Shown here one piece after another: positions 1 to 10,828 of a stretch of DNA of 64,000 nucleotides (its first letter is position 1; each line of letters begins with the position of its first letter). Both the position numbers and the translations under genes were made by a program. Under the pieces are notes generated by a model. It ran no database searches. It was not told where the DNA came from and saw nothing but the letters and a program-made list of their open reading frames with translations. The DNA is taken from positions 310,001-374,000 of the forward strand of contig JAFREE010000008.1 of the NCBI GenBank assembly GCA_019400425.1, given 5' to 3'. Origin of the DNA: Hymenochaete sp. R1. Taxonomy: Eukaryota; Basidiomycota; Agaricomycetes; Hymenochaetales; Hymenochaetaceae.

Positions 1-118
1 CTCTGAAGAAGATCGTGAAAAGAAAAGAATAAGCCATCAATAAAGTTCGTCAGCGAAGAAAGACGAAGGAAGAGACAGACGGAGGAGGGGGGGAAACAAG
101 AAAACGAAGCCTCGCAGA

Positions 119-2060
119 CTACGAGGGGCCCCCACCACTCCCCTCGCCTCTCTTTTCCTTCTCCTTTTCCTTCGATCTCGAGTGCGAAGGAATCGACGGG
201 CTGCTCTTCTGCTGCTGCATGCTCGCCCTCTTCTGCTTCTTCAACACGTTCCTCTGCCCATCCCGCGAAGGACCAGATCCCGAGACACCAGACGTCGCCG
301 TCGTCGCCGAGCTCTCGTTCTTCCGTTCCCTTTCCGTTCTCCCAGAAGGCAACGTCCGGCTCCTTGTCACCGTCACCGCACCTCCACCCACAGGTCCGTC
401 GGTACTCGCACTCGCAATACGTACATGCGTGCTCCCACCCGCTGAGACCGTAGGGCTCCCGGGTTCAGACGGCCTCGCTTCGCCGGAAGCGCTCGTTGAC
501 CTCCGTCGTGCGCCTTTCCTCCTCGAGACTGAGCCAGACGGCCGGTTATCCGAACTACTCCCACTCCCCGTCCGTTTCTCGACCAATCGCCACCCAATCT
601 CACTCGGCGAAGCCATGGAGATGACGGTCGGATGGGGCGATACGCTCCTTCGGTTCTCCCCTCTGGCACCAGAGGCGGACTCGTCTGCTATCGTGGGTAA
701 CGTGGATTTGGAATTCGGCGGGGGTGGGACGTCTAGCATGAACCAGTCTTGGTGTTCGATGAGAAACTCAAGCACTCGTTGGCTGAGATTGTGTTCTTTC
801 GGCGACATTTCGTGATTCGGATGGTTGATCAAGCCTGGCCGAAAGATCACGGCCAAATCTAAATGGGCGCATCATGATGAGATTTTTTTTGAACTCGAAA
901 CGATACTTCAAAATTTCACACTCACTAGGCGATGTCATAAGGTTTATGTCCGACTTCCTTGCGAATACGGATAGTAAATCCAAGACATAAAGCAGAAGGT
1001 ATTGGTTTTGACGAGGCATGCTCCTGATGAGTCGTTTATATGTCTTGATAACATCATCCGGCGGACTCTCTTTTGCTATACATAAAATGAGTGACTCGAA
1101 GAAGAGAACAAGCTATGGCGTTCACTCACATAGAGGTTCTCGGAACTGTCAAAACCCGAAGCGAGCATGAGAAAATTTATAGCAGTTGAATGAAAAAAAG
1201 CACACTCACATTAGCATATAAGTTATAGGGTATCACAGGCTCGGGCATCATGGTCAGGTATCTACGGAAAACACTTGCCACGTCGTGCGGCGTGAAGTTT
1301 TCCTTCTTCCAGTCTAAGTTTTTCCCGTACTGCGGGTAGGAAACGGATGAGTGCACAGCATGATAGCCGTTAGAGCGGCACTGACCTTTGGTGGCGTCTC
1401 AAAGATAGCCTGCAGTTCTCGCATGCGTTTATTTGACCCGCTCACTCGAAATGTACCCTCTACTTCCGTTGCTGTAGCCAGTGTATCAGTCTTGCGATCA
1501 GAGGGCGAAGGGGAAAGAAAGATTGTTCAGCACGTACCGTTTTCCTTGAGATAGAGACCACATTTAGCGACGACGACCGGAATGTCGCCCCAGACATATA
1601 ACTCTCCGTTTGGGTTAGCAGTTGAGATCTGGACCGAAGCATAACGGAGGCTTTCATGTAAAGGAGCGCCAAATACAGGATGAGGGCTGTTATCTACGTC
1701 ATGCCAAAATGAACGAGAAGGCGGGAGAAGCCATACGCAGTCCGCAGTCAGCGACCGCAAGCCTAGACATCCGAAGACAGAGATATAAGACAACATACCT
1801 TTTTGCACCCCATACCCGTACCCAGGAACAAAGTCCCTCTGCTCATTGGCGCCCGCAGCTTTTGTTCTCTGTACGAACTTGAATTGGTTCCACCATGCAC
1901 GAAGATTTGCGCGGCTAGGAGGCGGACTGCCGGTTCGTTCAAGGTGCGGATTCGTGGCGTGAATCATCGTCGATGGGCCTGCGCTGGAGCTTGCACCGGG
2001 TATGTATGTCGAAAGGGGGCGTTTACTTGAGCTCGCTTTAGCGTTTGGAATGGACGTTAC
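119..2060 (-). CDS. SAC7-type Rho GTPase-activating protein
   Basis: GTPase-activating protein for Rho-family G proteins (cell polarity and wall integrity). Read on the minus strand, coding exons run about 2060-1799, 1693-1538, 1471-1386, 1329-1210, about 1148 to 1132 (FREPL), about 1079-926 and 858-119. Spliced, they give the conserved fungal RhoGAP core: VFGAPLHESLRYASVQIS, then GELYVWGDIPVVVAKCG, then GTFRVSGSNKRMRELQAIF with the arginine finger in FRVSGS, then DWKKENFTPHDVASVFRRYL, PEPVIPYNLY, and finally NLAVIFRPGLINHPNHEMSP. A long Ser/Arg/Gly-rich tail of about 200 residues follows and probably carries phosphorylation sites. The 5' end is not resolved: the frame is open upstream of 2060 without an ATG, and a CAG acceptor-like site there suggests another 5' exon. 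SAC7/BAG7-type is the best family match; the exact paralogue is not certain. Confidence 0.88.
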
Positions 2061-3911
2061 CACTCTGGGTAATGAACTGAACGGTGTTTGCGTTTCTTGG
2101 ATTGGGTGGTGAGGACGAACGAGAGATTCAGTGCGCCGCGGGCGATGTTCTTGCTCTGTAATGGACGCTACTGAGGGTTCTTCGGACAGAGTGTTCGCCG
2201 AGGGATTGTAGCCGCCGAGAGTGGAGCGTCTGCGCGCCTGTCTTAAACCGTCGAGGATGGAGTAAGGAAGGTGGCGGCGCCTTGGAGGGGAAGAAGTTGG
2301 TGCGGATGATGTCGTCGGCGGCGGGTCTGAGGCCTCCTTTGGGAGTGCCAGAGTGAAAAACGTGGAGATAAGAGATGGAATGGTGGGCCGTTGAGGACGA
2401 TGAAGAGATTGTGGATGTGGATGAGGATGAGGAAGAAGAGAAAGAGGGAGAAGGATGAGGAGGAGGTGGTGATGGAGTGGACTGGTCAGGGTCCTTGATC
2501 GATGCCGTATTGGGAGGGAGACTAGCGAGGAAGAGCAGTCTCCACGACGTCGTCACCGACGCCGGCGAAGCGGATAGTGGGAGGTGGAGAGAGGAACGGG
2601 AGCGGAAACGGAGAAAAGAGGATGAGAGGAAGAGGAGAAGAGTCGGTGTTGTTGGGGAGACCCTTTCCTCTTTCCTTTCCTTCAGCGACAGACACCGGAG
2701 GTATTTCAGTCACTCAGTCTACTCTACTCGTACATGGTCTTGTCTGTCTCGCTCTCTCGCTCATCTTCATTTTCTACTCATTTAATTTTTATTTTTATTA
2801 CATTTTATATTTATTCTTATATTTCACTTTCGAGTCCTCAGACGCTCTGCCAGCATCACTCTCGTCATCTCTCACGCCTGGCATGTTCAGTCAACTCGAC
2901 AACCGTGGGCTATGCCCAATTTTAAGTACCATTACCGGTGTACGCCTCGAGGTAGAGCCAACCAGCCAGCCAGTCCCTGATGATATGACTCTCCCGTGCT
3001 CTTTGGACTCTCTTTACTCCGAGACCATTACAGTGTCCTTCTGATAAGACACTCAATGGCGACCTCACTCTCTCTCTCTTTCTAACCCCGAGCGGCTCCG
3101 AATGCATCAAATTTCAAATACAGTGCACGCGCCCACACGACATATTTTGGCCGCTTTCTTTTCGGCCTCACCCTTCCTTGGGCATGTTACCAGGTTTAGT
3201 GTCAGTACTTACCGGTTTGCTCACTCTTTCGATTACGTCGACTCACGTAATCGTCTCACAGGATCTCTCTATGAAAATGAAACACCGCAGGTCCCACTTC
3301 AAACTTAGGCATGGGCAGATATCGTTGACAAGCCTTTTTTCGAAAATAACCAAGGCTCAGCTGCTGGTGGACATACATTTTCAAAGACATCATAATGGTG
3401 CGCAATGTCAGGTCTTTTGCGCTTGAGTTTCTTTTCAGACAATAAATCTCTCTGATTCTTATCCAGTATACTTTGTTACTTCAATCTACATCTTCAGGTC
3501 TCGTAAAGAGACGTTTTACCCCAACAGATTTTGACCGTAACATGTCACCTCACTGTATGACAACAGACAAAGCCGAACTCAAACGCCAGTGCAAGGTTTG
3601 TTGGAGCTTATGGCTCTCGACCCAGTGGACTTTGTCACTCACGCTCCGGTTCAACATCTTTTTTTTTTTAAAAAAAAAGAAGGATAAAGGCATCATGGAC
3701 AACGTGTCAAGCACAAAACAGCGTCTTCGGCTTCGCGGGCTCAGTGTGGCTCCTTCACGACATCCACGTATCACGTGAGTACACTGTATTTAAATAGACG
3801 CGTCGCGTCTATTTGACGCCTTCCGTCATGCTCCCCTTTCAACTCCCATCATCGTCCACATTCTCTTTCACACTCGCGCTTCTGCTTGCAAGAGCATTTC
3901 AACTATTACAC
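2061..3911. other. intergenic region between RhoGAP and BTB-A
   Basis: It holds the unresolved 5' end or leader of the RhoGAP gene (minus strand, polyserine-coding pyrimidine-rich tract around 2400-2640). A T-run followed directly by an A-run at about 3659-3679 could form a hairpin. The promoter of the first BTB-like gene lies at 3765-3810. No further gene is supported; the open frames here are low complexity. Confidence 0.5.
3765..3809 (+). promoter_or_regulatory. BTB-A upstream module: CACGTATCACGTG, TTTAAATAGA, GACGCGTCGCGTC
   Basis: Three elements in order: CACGTATCACGTG (3765-3777, containing the E-box CACGTG), an AT-rich TTTAAATAGA (3789-3798), and GACGCG-T-CGCGTC (3797-3809), a perfect inverted repeat about a single T that contains the MluI cell-cycle-box word ACGCGT. 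The start codon of BTB-A lies about 100 bp further on. The same three elements in the same order precede BTB-B. Their function is inferred; conservation between paralogues is seen directly. Confidence 0.6.
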
Positions 3912-5272
3912 ATGATCATGGACGCGTGTGCTTTGCCCAAGCCTACGATTACGCCCGCGCCCGCGCCCACGCCCGAAATAAAGAAAAGCGCCCTGTTCTT
4001 CTCTCAGCAACTCGTAACTTTCGAGGTGAGTTGTTTCATGGTCTGCCCGGTAGATATATGTAGCTGACATTCTCGATCCTCAAGGTTGAGAAAACTCACT
4101 TCCGTGTTCAACGAGAACCTTTTCTGCGTTCGCCTGCGTTTGCTGCCCTATACAAACTTCGTGACATCAGTGGGCCTGATGATACATCGGAGTGCCCTAC
4201 TAAACTCGAGGGTATAACGGCAGCAGAGTTTGAAGGATTTCTCAAGGTCTTGTTCCAGCCGTGAGCATTCCAAATCATTACATGCACTTGTGATTCAACT
4301 GTCTCCAGTTCCCGCGGCGAGCCCGAGTTCTCCGTATCAGAGACTGAGCTGGTATCTGCCCTTATGCTAGGAACGAAGTGGGGTTTCGAGGCCGTTCGGA
4401 AGGAATCCATCACCCGACTCGACGCCTTGGATCTTTCTTCGTCGCGAAAGATTCAACTCTCCCTGCTCTACGACGTTCCGCATTGGTACCTCCCCGAAAT
4501 CAAAAACCTTGCGACCCGCAAGGAAAGCATTTCCGAAGTCGAAGCGGAGCAGATTGGGCTTAAGCCTTTGGTGGCAATCATGGGTTATCGCGATCGATGG
4601 CGCCAGGTCTTGGATAGCGTGCCGGATTTCAAGGATCATATATGTGAGGTCATCGACCGTCAAGAACAACTTATTTGCCAGGATATGACCTCGAAGGCTT
4701 CTGGCAACGGTCCCTCCAGCCGCTCCTCCAATCTCGATGCCGTTGTCGAAAGATTGGAACAGGCGAAGGCGGAGGCGTCTTCGAAGGTGCAAGCACACGA
4801 AAAACGGAGAAGAGATATAGCTGCGCAAATAAACCAACAAACGAACAAATCCTTCGTGTCCTCGCTCAAGAACGAGAAGATGGCACTCGAGGAAGAGTTA
4901 AAAAGGGTCAAAGAAGAACGCGATTACTTGAAAAAAGCTTCAAGCGTCGGTCCTCGTGAATTTTCCTTCACAGCCAAAACAAGCAACGCCTCAACCTGGT
5001 CGTCCGCTACCGGCAAAACAACAGCGAACGCGTTTAGCAGCGGGAATGGCGTCCCCTCCACCTCTGGTCCATCACCGGCGAACTTGAACCAGGGGGGTAT
5101 GCCTTACAAGTCGAATGGCTTTAATTTTGGAGATGCTTTCCCGCCGACGTCAAACGAGCGCTCCAAATCTACGACGAATCCATACTCAACCAAGACAACC
5201 TCGAGAACAGCAACGTCTTCTTCCTCTTCCTCTTCTTCACCCCCGGAGCCCTCTACGGCTACGCGCATCTGA
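3912..5272 (+). CDS. BTB-A: BTB/POZ-like, coiled-coil, FG-tailed protein
   Basis: Exons 3912-4025, 4085-4260 and 4309-5272 give 417 residues. Residues about 30-100 (FFSQQLVTFE, then HFRVQREPFLRSPAFAALYK and a GITAAEFEGFLKVLF stretch) look like the BTB/POZ-type proteins greatly expanded in mushroom-forming fungi. A conserved helical block follows (ELVSALMLGTKWGFEAVRKE, then SRKIQLSLLYDVPHWYLPEI). A coiled coil occupies about residues 215-300. The Ser/Thr/Asn-rich tail has one FxFG-type motif (GFNFGDAF) and a polyserine run, but no GLEBS-like end. Intron 1 (phase 0, just after LVTFE) and intron 2 (phase 2, in the codon for Pro) are at the same sites in the four paralogues downstream. Molecular function unknown; protein-protein adaptor is the family expectation. 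Confidence 0.85.
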
Positions 5273-5545
5273 CGCGGCTGCCAGTAGGCGGGAGGTTACA
5301 GTAAGCGAACTCGACGCGAACGCGGATCCAAAAGCAATCAGTATATTTTATAGTAAAATGTGTCTTATTCTTGAATTAATTATGGTATAGTGATGTAGAA
5401 AGGAAAGTGCTAGTTCAGTACTATGAGAGATGAGCTGGATGAGCCATATACCGCGGAGTAGATTGAATACGAGGGAGGATCTTTCGATTCAAATGACCAT
5501 GGCTACAGAAGGGACCGTTGAAACTTGAAAATCGAATCATTTATT

Positions 5546-5591
5546 CACGTATCACGTGTACGCTTCTTTAAATAGATAGGCGCGTCGCGCC
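5546..5591 (+). promoter_or_regulatory. BTB-B upstream module, copy of the BTB-A module
   Basis: CACGTATCACGTG at 5546-5558, TTTAAATAGA at 5567-5576, and GGCGCG-T-CGCGCC at 5579-5591. The inverted repeat differs from that of BTB-A by one base in each arm, so its symmetry is kept. The ATG of BTB-B is about 110 bp downstream, a spacing similar to BTB-A. The surrounding bases differ, so the module looks preferentially preserved after duplication. Confidence 0.6.
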
Positions 5592-5700
5592 TTTCTCCGC
5601 ACTCCCTTCACTTCCACCACCACCATCGAGCACGTTCACATTCTTCTCCCATTTCAACTTGGCAACGTCTTTTTTTACTCACGAATCTTGAAGTTTGCTA

Positions 5701-6951
5701 ATGCGCACTACTGACATGACTACACCTACCACTGAACCGAAGAAAGATGCGACGTTTTTCTATCAGCGACTTGTGACCTTCTTGGTGAGTGGGTTTCACG
5801 ACTCACGAGTGGTTTTCGTGAGTACTGCGACTGACGGTCAATGTAATGTTCCGTAAAGGTCGAAGATACCCGTTTTCGAGTTCCGCGCGAGCCTTTTCTG
5901 CAATCATCTGTATTTTCGGGTGAGAACAAGCTGTGTACCGTCAGCGGGTCTGATGACTCGGAGGAGGCGCTTGAAATCTTGGAGGCGCCTATTGAACTGA
6001 AGGAGGTGACTGCGGAGGAGTTTCGAGGATTTCTCAAGATTTTACTCCGGCCGTAAGTACTCCAAACTTCATTTCTCTCGTAATAACTTGCAGAGCCGTT
6101 TACATATCTCTGTCAGAGCTCTCGGCCTGCCCGCATTCTCCGCATCAGAAGCGGAACTCGTCTCCGCTCTCAAGTGGTCTACTAAGTGGAACTTTGAAGC
6201 CGTCAGGAAAGAGTCGATTACACGGCTCGATTCTTTGCTCCTTCCCTCTTCACGAAAGATCCAGCTCTCGCTCCTGTATAAAATTCCGCACTGGCATCTC
6301 GCGGAGATCAAGAACCTCGCAATCCGAGAAGAGAGCATTTCCGAATCTGAAGCGGAGGAGATCGGACTCAAGTCGGTCGTCTTGCTTATGGAGCACCGGG
6401 ACCGATGGCGGCGCGCTCTGGACGAGATGAAGGATGTCGGGAAATTGAAGAAGGAACTCGTTCTTCGCCAGGAGAGCCTTATTTGCGCGGACATAATCAC
6501 GCAGGCGAAGGAAGAAGGGTCTCCGAGCCCCGAGTGCGATAGTGTCCTCCGTGACCTGGAAGAATCGAAAGCGAACGCCGCGTCTGAGGCGCAGAAGTAC
6601 GAGATAGGGAGGAAAGACGAAGCTGCCAAGGCGACGAAAAAAAAGGACCAGGAGATCAATGCCGCGCTATCGTCGCTCAAGAACGAGAAGCTTGTGATCG
6701 AGCTGGAACTGGCGAAGGTCACGAAGGAACGTGATGGATTGAAGCAGTCTTCTGGTGGTGGCCAGCCCGATGCTTTCGGAGCCAACAGCTCTGGTTCTGG
6801 TGCTAATGCCTTTGGGAACTTATTTTCCAAGGCACCCAACAGTTCTTCGAACCCATGGCCTGCATCTAGTCCAGCCCCGGCTGGACCCCTCTTTGGAGCA
6901 AATATCTCATCTACAGCAAATAATGGGACTTCATCAGGCGTGAGGCGGTAG
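5701..6951 (+). CDS. BTB-B: BTB/POZ-like, coiled-coil, FG-tailed protein with in-frame TAG in the tail
   Basis: Exons 5701-5784, 5859-6052 and 6117-6951 give 370 residues. The N-terminus (FFYQRLVTFL, TRFRVPREPFLQSSVF, VTAEEFRGFLKILLRP) and the helical block (LVSALKWSTKWNFEAVRKES, SSRKIQLSLLYKIPHWHLAEI) match BTB-A. A Lys/Glu-rich coiled coil follows (about residues 225-290). The tail is nucleoporin-like: DAFGANSSG, ANAFGNLF and GPLFGANIS. TAG at 6949-6951 ends the frame, but 34 further codons up to TAA at 7054-7056 continue the same style (SNAFGSTP, GPSLFSTT). The longer protein would be 405 residues if TAG were bypassed. No intron can remove the TAG alone. A large antisense open frame here is a codon-usage shadow. 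Confidence 0.83.
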
Positions 6952-7056
6952 ACCTCCAATGCCTTTGGTTCTACGCCCACGTCAAATTTTATGGGGAACT
7001 CTGGACCCAGCTTATTTTCGACTACTACGAACACAGGTGTTTCTTCTTCGATGTAA
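6952..7056 (+). other. in-frame FG-type continuation downstream of the BTB-B stop
   Basis: After the TAG the same frame stays open for 34 codons and encodes SNAFGSTPTSNF and GPSLFSTTTNTG, typical FG-repeat spacer composition, then stops at TAA. This is either the recently cut-off end of the tail or a readthrough extension. Confidence 0.55.
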
Positions 7057-7456
7057 TCGTTGCTTTCCGACTCGAAAGACACAGACTTACAACAAACACA
7101 CTGACGATAATTTATTTGAGAGGTACGGAGCAAAGCCTAGTAGGACAATAATTCTGCTTATAATAGGGATATCGCTTGGTTTTGGTGTTAAGTCGAGATT
7201 GGAGATGAATGAATGAATCGTTGATAAGTGTCACCTGTGCGATATCGATATGTGCAAGTCATGACCAACGCGCCGTGCTTGTTTACTTAGGCTTATATCC
7301 TCACGCGAACGCGTCTAAATTTAAGGACGCGGTGCGGGGAACGCGTGTTTGGCCGTATGTACTGAACTGATAGTACCGGCGCCTATGATCATCTTGAAGT
7401 CAGCCGCAGGCGCTTGTCCCCTCTTTGCCTCCCACCAACCCTACCGACTCAAAAGA
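7057..7456. promoter_or_regulatory. BTB-B / BTB-C intergenic region with two ACGCGT words
   Basis: It holds the BTB-B 3' region (AT-rich, about 7090-7220) and the BTB-C promoter. ACGCGT occurs at 7309-7314 and 7341-7346 around an AT-rich TCTAAATTTAAGG, about 110-150 bp before the ATG at 7457. The E-box module and the exact inverted repeat of BTB-A and B are absent. Confidence 0.45.
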
Positions 7457-9135
7457 ATGGATTCCACAAAGCTCGATATACCTACGACTTCAGTGGCAGT
7501 TGCCAATGAAGCGATCAACGACATGACGTTCTTTGTGAAACCGGTTACATTCACGGTACGTAGGCCAGTTCTTTAGAGCTTTACACCAAGTCTTAATGGC
7601 TGAGCCACGGTGGCACGGCCTATTCCCGACTAGGCTGGCGGTGTCCAATTCCGCGTGCAAAGGGAGGCGTTTCTGCAGTCAAGTACCTTTGCCGAGAAAT
7701 ACAAGCTGTATGCTAGTTCGGTAGATAAGAGCACGGATGACTCGGAGGCTCAGGCTCTACTTGAAGCTCAGGCTACCGATTCGACTATTGAGCTCGAGGA
7801 TATAACAGCACAAGAATTCCGAGGTTTCTTGAAGGTTCTTATCCAGGCGTAAGCGCAATTGTGACTATCCTTCAAGAGAAGACGAGCAATTGACAATTTG
7901 ACACTACACTTTTCTGGTTCACATGCAACTTGAACGTGAAGTCCACTTGGTCTTCCTGAACATAAACTCTCTGAGGTCGACTTCGAAGCAGCTCTCAAGT
8001 GGTCTACTACCTGGAAGTTCGACGCTGTCCGCAAAGTGGTCATCGCCCGCATCGACTCGGATGCGTCTGGGTTCTCGTCTGCAAGGAAACTACGATTTTC
8101 TGCGTTGTATGATGTTCCTCGTTGGTATGGCGTAGCAGTGAAGGACATGGCAACCCGCGATGAGAGTCTTACGTTGGAGGAAGCCAACCTCATTGGGATC
8201 GAGGCGTCTATCATGATTGCGCGCCTTCGTGATTGTTGGCGTCAGGCTTCGCAGGAAATGACAGACCTTGACGCTCATTCGGAAGAGCTCAAAAACCGGA
8301 TGGAGAGGATCGTCTGTGAGACTATGCTAGCAGATGCCGGCATCGGGATGAAAGATAAAGAAGAAGAAGGGTCGGAATCGTCCCCCGAGAGTTCCTTGCA
8401 TGCGGACACGGTGCAGCTGCTGACTGCGTCCGAGAGTAAAGCTTCCGTCAAGGCCCGCGAGCTCGAAGAAGCAAGGAAGCAGGCTGAAGTCGCTCAGAGG
8501 AAGTCCATAGAAACGGAAGCTGTCGAGCCTCTTGAGCTGGAGTTGGCCGAGCTTAGAATACAGCTAGATAGATTGAAGGCATCCACGACTCGGACAACTG
8601 CATCGAGGGAGGTGAACGATTCGATATCTCATGCACCTGCTAGTACGACAATCGCTGCTTCTCCCCCTCCTCCATACAGGGGTCCTCATATCACTACAAA
8701 TTTACTTAATCCTACCCCAATCTCACCTCTTTCGTGGCAAGCGACACCGACGCCTACAAGTACGTCGTCGTCGTCGTCCGTCCCACCAGAGCCTTCAGCC
8801 AATCTCAGTGACTTTGCGAGGCTCTCAATCTCCTCGAGCGCCTTTGGTCTTCCTCGGACGACCCCTGCTAGTGAACCCAGTAGCTTCTTCACGCCCGTGA
8901 CTACTGGTTCTGCCAGTCCGCAATTCACACCATTTCATTCGCATGAAGATGGTGCACACTATATTTTCCAAAGCATCATCGGTATGCCTGCATATAGAGC
9001 TACTTCATTTGAGGTGAGTGATGAAAATAAGTAAAGCGCGAGATAGTTTTCATGTGCTTTTTCTAGGAGCTCCGCGTTCAAGATTACCAACAGGGGCGGA
9101 AGGGAAAGGGGCTTCGGTTTGGTCCTAATCAATGA
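7457..9135 (+). CDS. BTB-C: BTB/POZ-like protein with C-terminal GLEBS-like motif
   Basis: Exons 7457-7555, 7634-7848, 7942-9013 and 9067-9135 give 484 residues. The BTB-like part reads FFVKPVTFT, then QFRVQREAFLQSSTFAEKYK and ITAQEFRGFLKVLIQA. The helical block is DFEAALKWSTTWKFDAVRK, then SARKLRFSALYDVPRWYGVA. A coiled coil covers about residues 260-320 and a Pro/Ser/Thr-rich spacer with SSSAFGLP follows. The last 40 residues read IFQSIIGMPAYRATSFE and, across a 53-nt phase-0 intron, ELRVQDYQQGRKGKG. This matches the GLEBS pattern of Nup98-family nucleoporins (I-x-A/G-M-x-x-Y-x-x-x-S-x-E-E-L-R-x-x-D-Y-x-x-x-R-K-G), which docks Gle2/Rae1. The start at 7457 is preferred because it gives an N-terminal length like the paralogues; an upstream in-frame ATG exists at 7349. 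Confidence 0.85.
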
Positions 9136-9295
9136 ATTACCGCAAAGTTTTAAGATATCAATGTTAGATGTACGCATTAGAGGACTTCTCCGTGAAGATC
9201 GTGAATCATAATTGAGCATTTCTACGCTTGGAGGATAGGATCCTCGGGGATTTCTTCAAGTCAGAATTAGTCCTTCAGATTCGAGTCGCCGATTT

Positions 9296-10563
9296 TTATG
9301 TCTTCCTCGTCCCTATACGTGGGCTCGGTATGTCTTTTGTCGATGACGTCGATGCTGATTGAGACGGTTGGCCAAAAGTGAAAGCGAATTTAATGTCCTC
9401 CAATTTAACGTTGCTCTTTTTTGGCCGCGAATCGTCACTGTCAGGTATGCTTGCCTTGAATGACGAAGGCGCTGGAGTAGCGGTAGGGGCCGAAGTTGAG
9501 TCGTCATTAACTTTGTCGGTGATACCGGTGGATGTGGCCAAAGGGATATCTTCCTGCTTAACTTGTACGGCTTCTTGCTTCGCCAAATCGTCCTTGCATT
9601 TCTTCAGTTCGACCTCGAGTCTTAACTTGTCGAACTTGACGGTCCCAACGGCAGCCATGATCTCGGAATGTCTGCGTTGAGCAGCTGCATCTTTCCTCCG
9701 TCTTTCAAGATCATGAACTCGAGAGTGAGCTTCGGCCTTCGTCTTGGCCAGATCTTGGACTACGTCTGATTCAGAATCCAAATGTCCACCAGCACCAGCC
9801 GCCGTTGAGATCAATGTCTCGCAGACGAGGACGTCAAGACGATGGGCCAGCTCCATCTTGTGCTCGTCAAGGTTGACTACGCCATTCACAGCTTGGCGCC
9901 AGCGATTGCGATTCGCCATGATGGAGACCATAGTCTTGAGTCCGATCTGCTCTGCCTCTGCTTCTGAAACGCTTTCGTCTCGAATCGAGAGATTTCTGAT
10001 TTCTGGAAGGTACCAATGAGGGACGTCATAAAGGAGAGAAAGCTGGATCTTCCGCGCGGAAGAGAGTGCGAGTCTATCGAGTCGTTCAATAGACGCCTTT
10101 CGAACAGCATCGAACTTCCATGTTGTAGACCATTTGAGAGCAGATTCGAGTTCAGCTTCCGAAACGGTATGCTCCGATAAACCGCGAGCCCTATTCGGGT
10201 CCTTAGAATTACATGATGCGCCGAGTAATGAGACTCTGCCAGCTTACGGTTGAATTAAAATCTTTAGAAACCCTCTAAGTTCCTCTGCCGTCACACCCTC
10301 AAGATCGACGACCGATTCCGGTTCTCCATCAACATCATTCGTCGCTCGCAGCTTATACTGCCGGACAAAAGTGCTCGATTGCAAGAAAGCTTCCCTTTGA
10401 GTGCGAAAGGAGATGCCTCCGGCCTTGAAATAGATGCATGAAGAAAAAACGGCACATCGCATCAGACAAATGATGCGCACACCTTGAAAGTCACCAGTGG
10501 TAAGCAAAAGAAAGTCGTGTCGTTCGTTTCATTCGTCAGATCTGACATTTCAGTAGCATGCAT
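9296..10563 (-). CDS. BTB-D: BTB/POZ-like, coiled-coil protein, inverted copy
   Basis: Read on the minus strand: exons 10563-10483, 10423-10248 and 10190-9296, 383 residues. The two introns have the same positions and phases as in A, B, C and E. Order: FFCLPLVTFK, SFRTQREAFLQSSTFVRQYK, VTAEELRGFLKILIQP, ELESALKWSTTWKFDAVRKA, SSARKIQLSLLYDVPHWYLP, then a charged coiled coil (about residues 225-300) and a tail with Asp/Ser-rich and SNVKLEDIKFAFTFGQPSQS segments, i.e. one FxFG-type motif. There is no GLEBS-like end. It is convergent with BTB-C (160 bp between stops) and divergent from BTB-E. The exon-2 sequence is closest to BTB-C (QREAFLQSSTF), which fits a recent inverted duplication or gene conversion. 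Confidence 0.83.
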
Positions 10564-10662
10564 TCGTGAAAGACGGAAAGTTGGATTGGATTATTGTAAA
10601 AGATGAGGAGAAGAGTCGAAAGGTGAAGTTCGGGAGAAGGCGTGGCAAGCGACGCGCCTTCG

Positions 10663-10673
10663 ACGCGACGCGT
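10663..10673 (-). promoter_or_regulatory. BTB-D upstream inverted repeat ACGCG-T-CGCGT
   Basis: Reading toward BTB-D, the motif is ACGCG-T-CGCGT, the same core as the inverted repeats upstream of BTB-A and BTB-B, about 100 bp before the start codon at 10563. It contains an ACGCGT (MCB-like) word. Confidence 0.5.
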
Positions 10674-10828
10674 AGCGGCAATTGAAGGGTCCGTCCATCC
10701 AGCAGGTGTTAGGTGTTCCTAAATTGAGCCTCGGTTTACTTCAATGACTCCCTTTGTCTGACTGTTATCGTCTAACTCGGGCTCGATGAGAGAGCCTCTG
10801 GTAAATTTGTGAGTCGCTCGCGCGATGC

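Noticed and set aside
6069..7133. 354-codon open frame antisense to BTB-B
   Set aside because: It mirrors the coding frame of BTB-B over its full length and arises from codon bias. The plus-strand gene has family homology and conserved introns.
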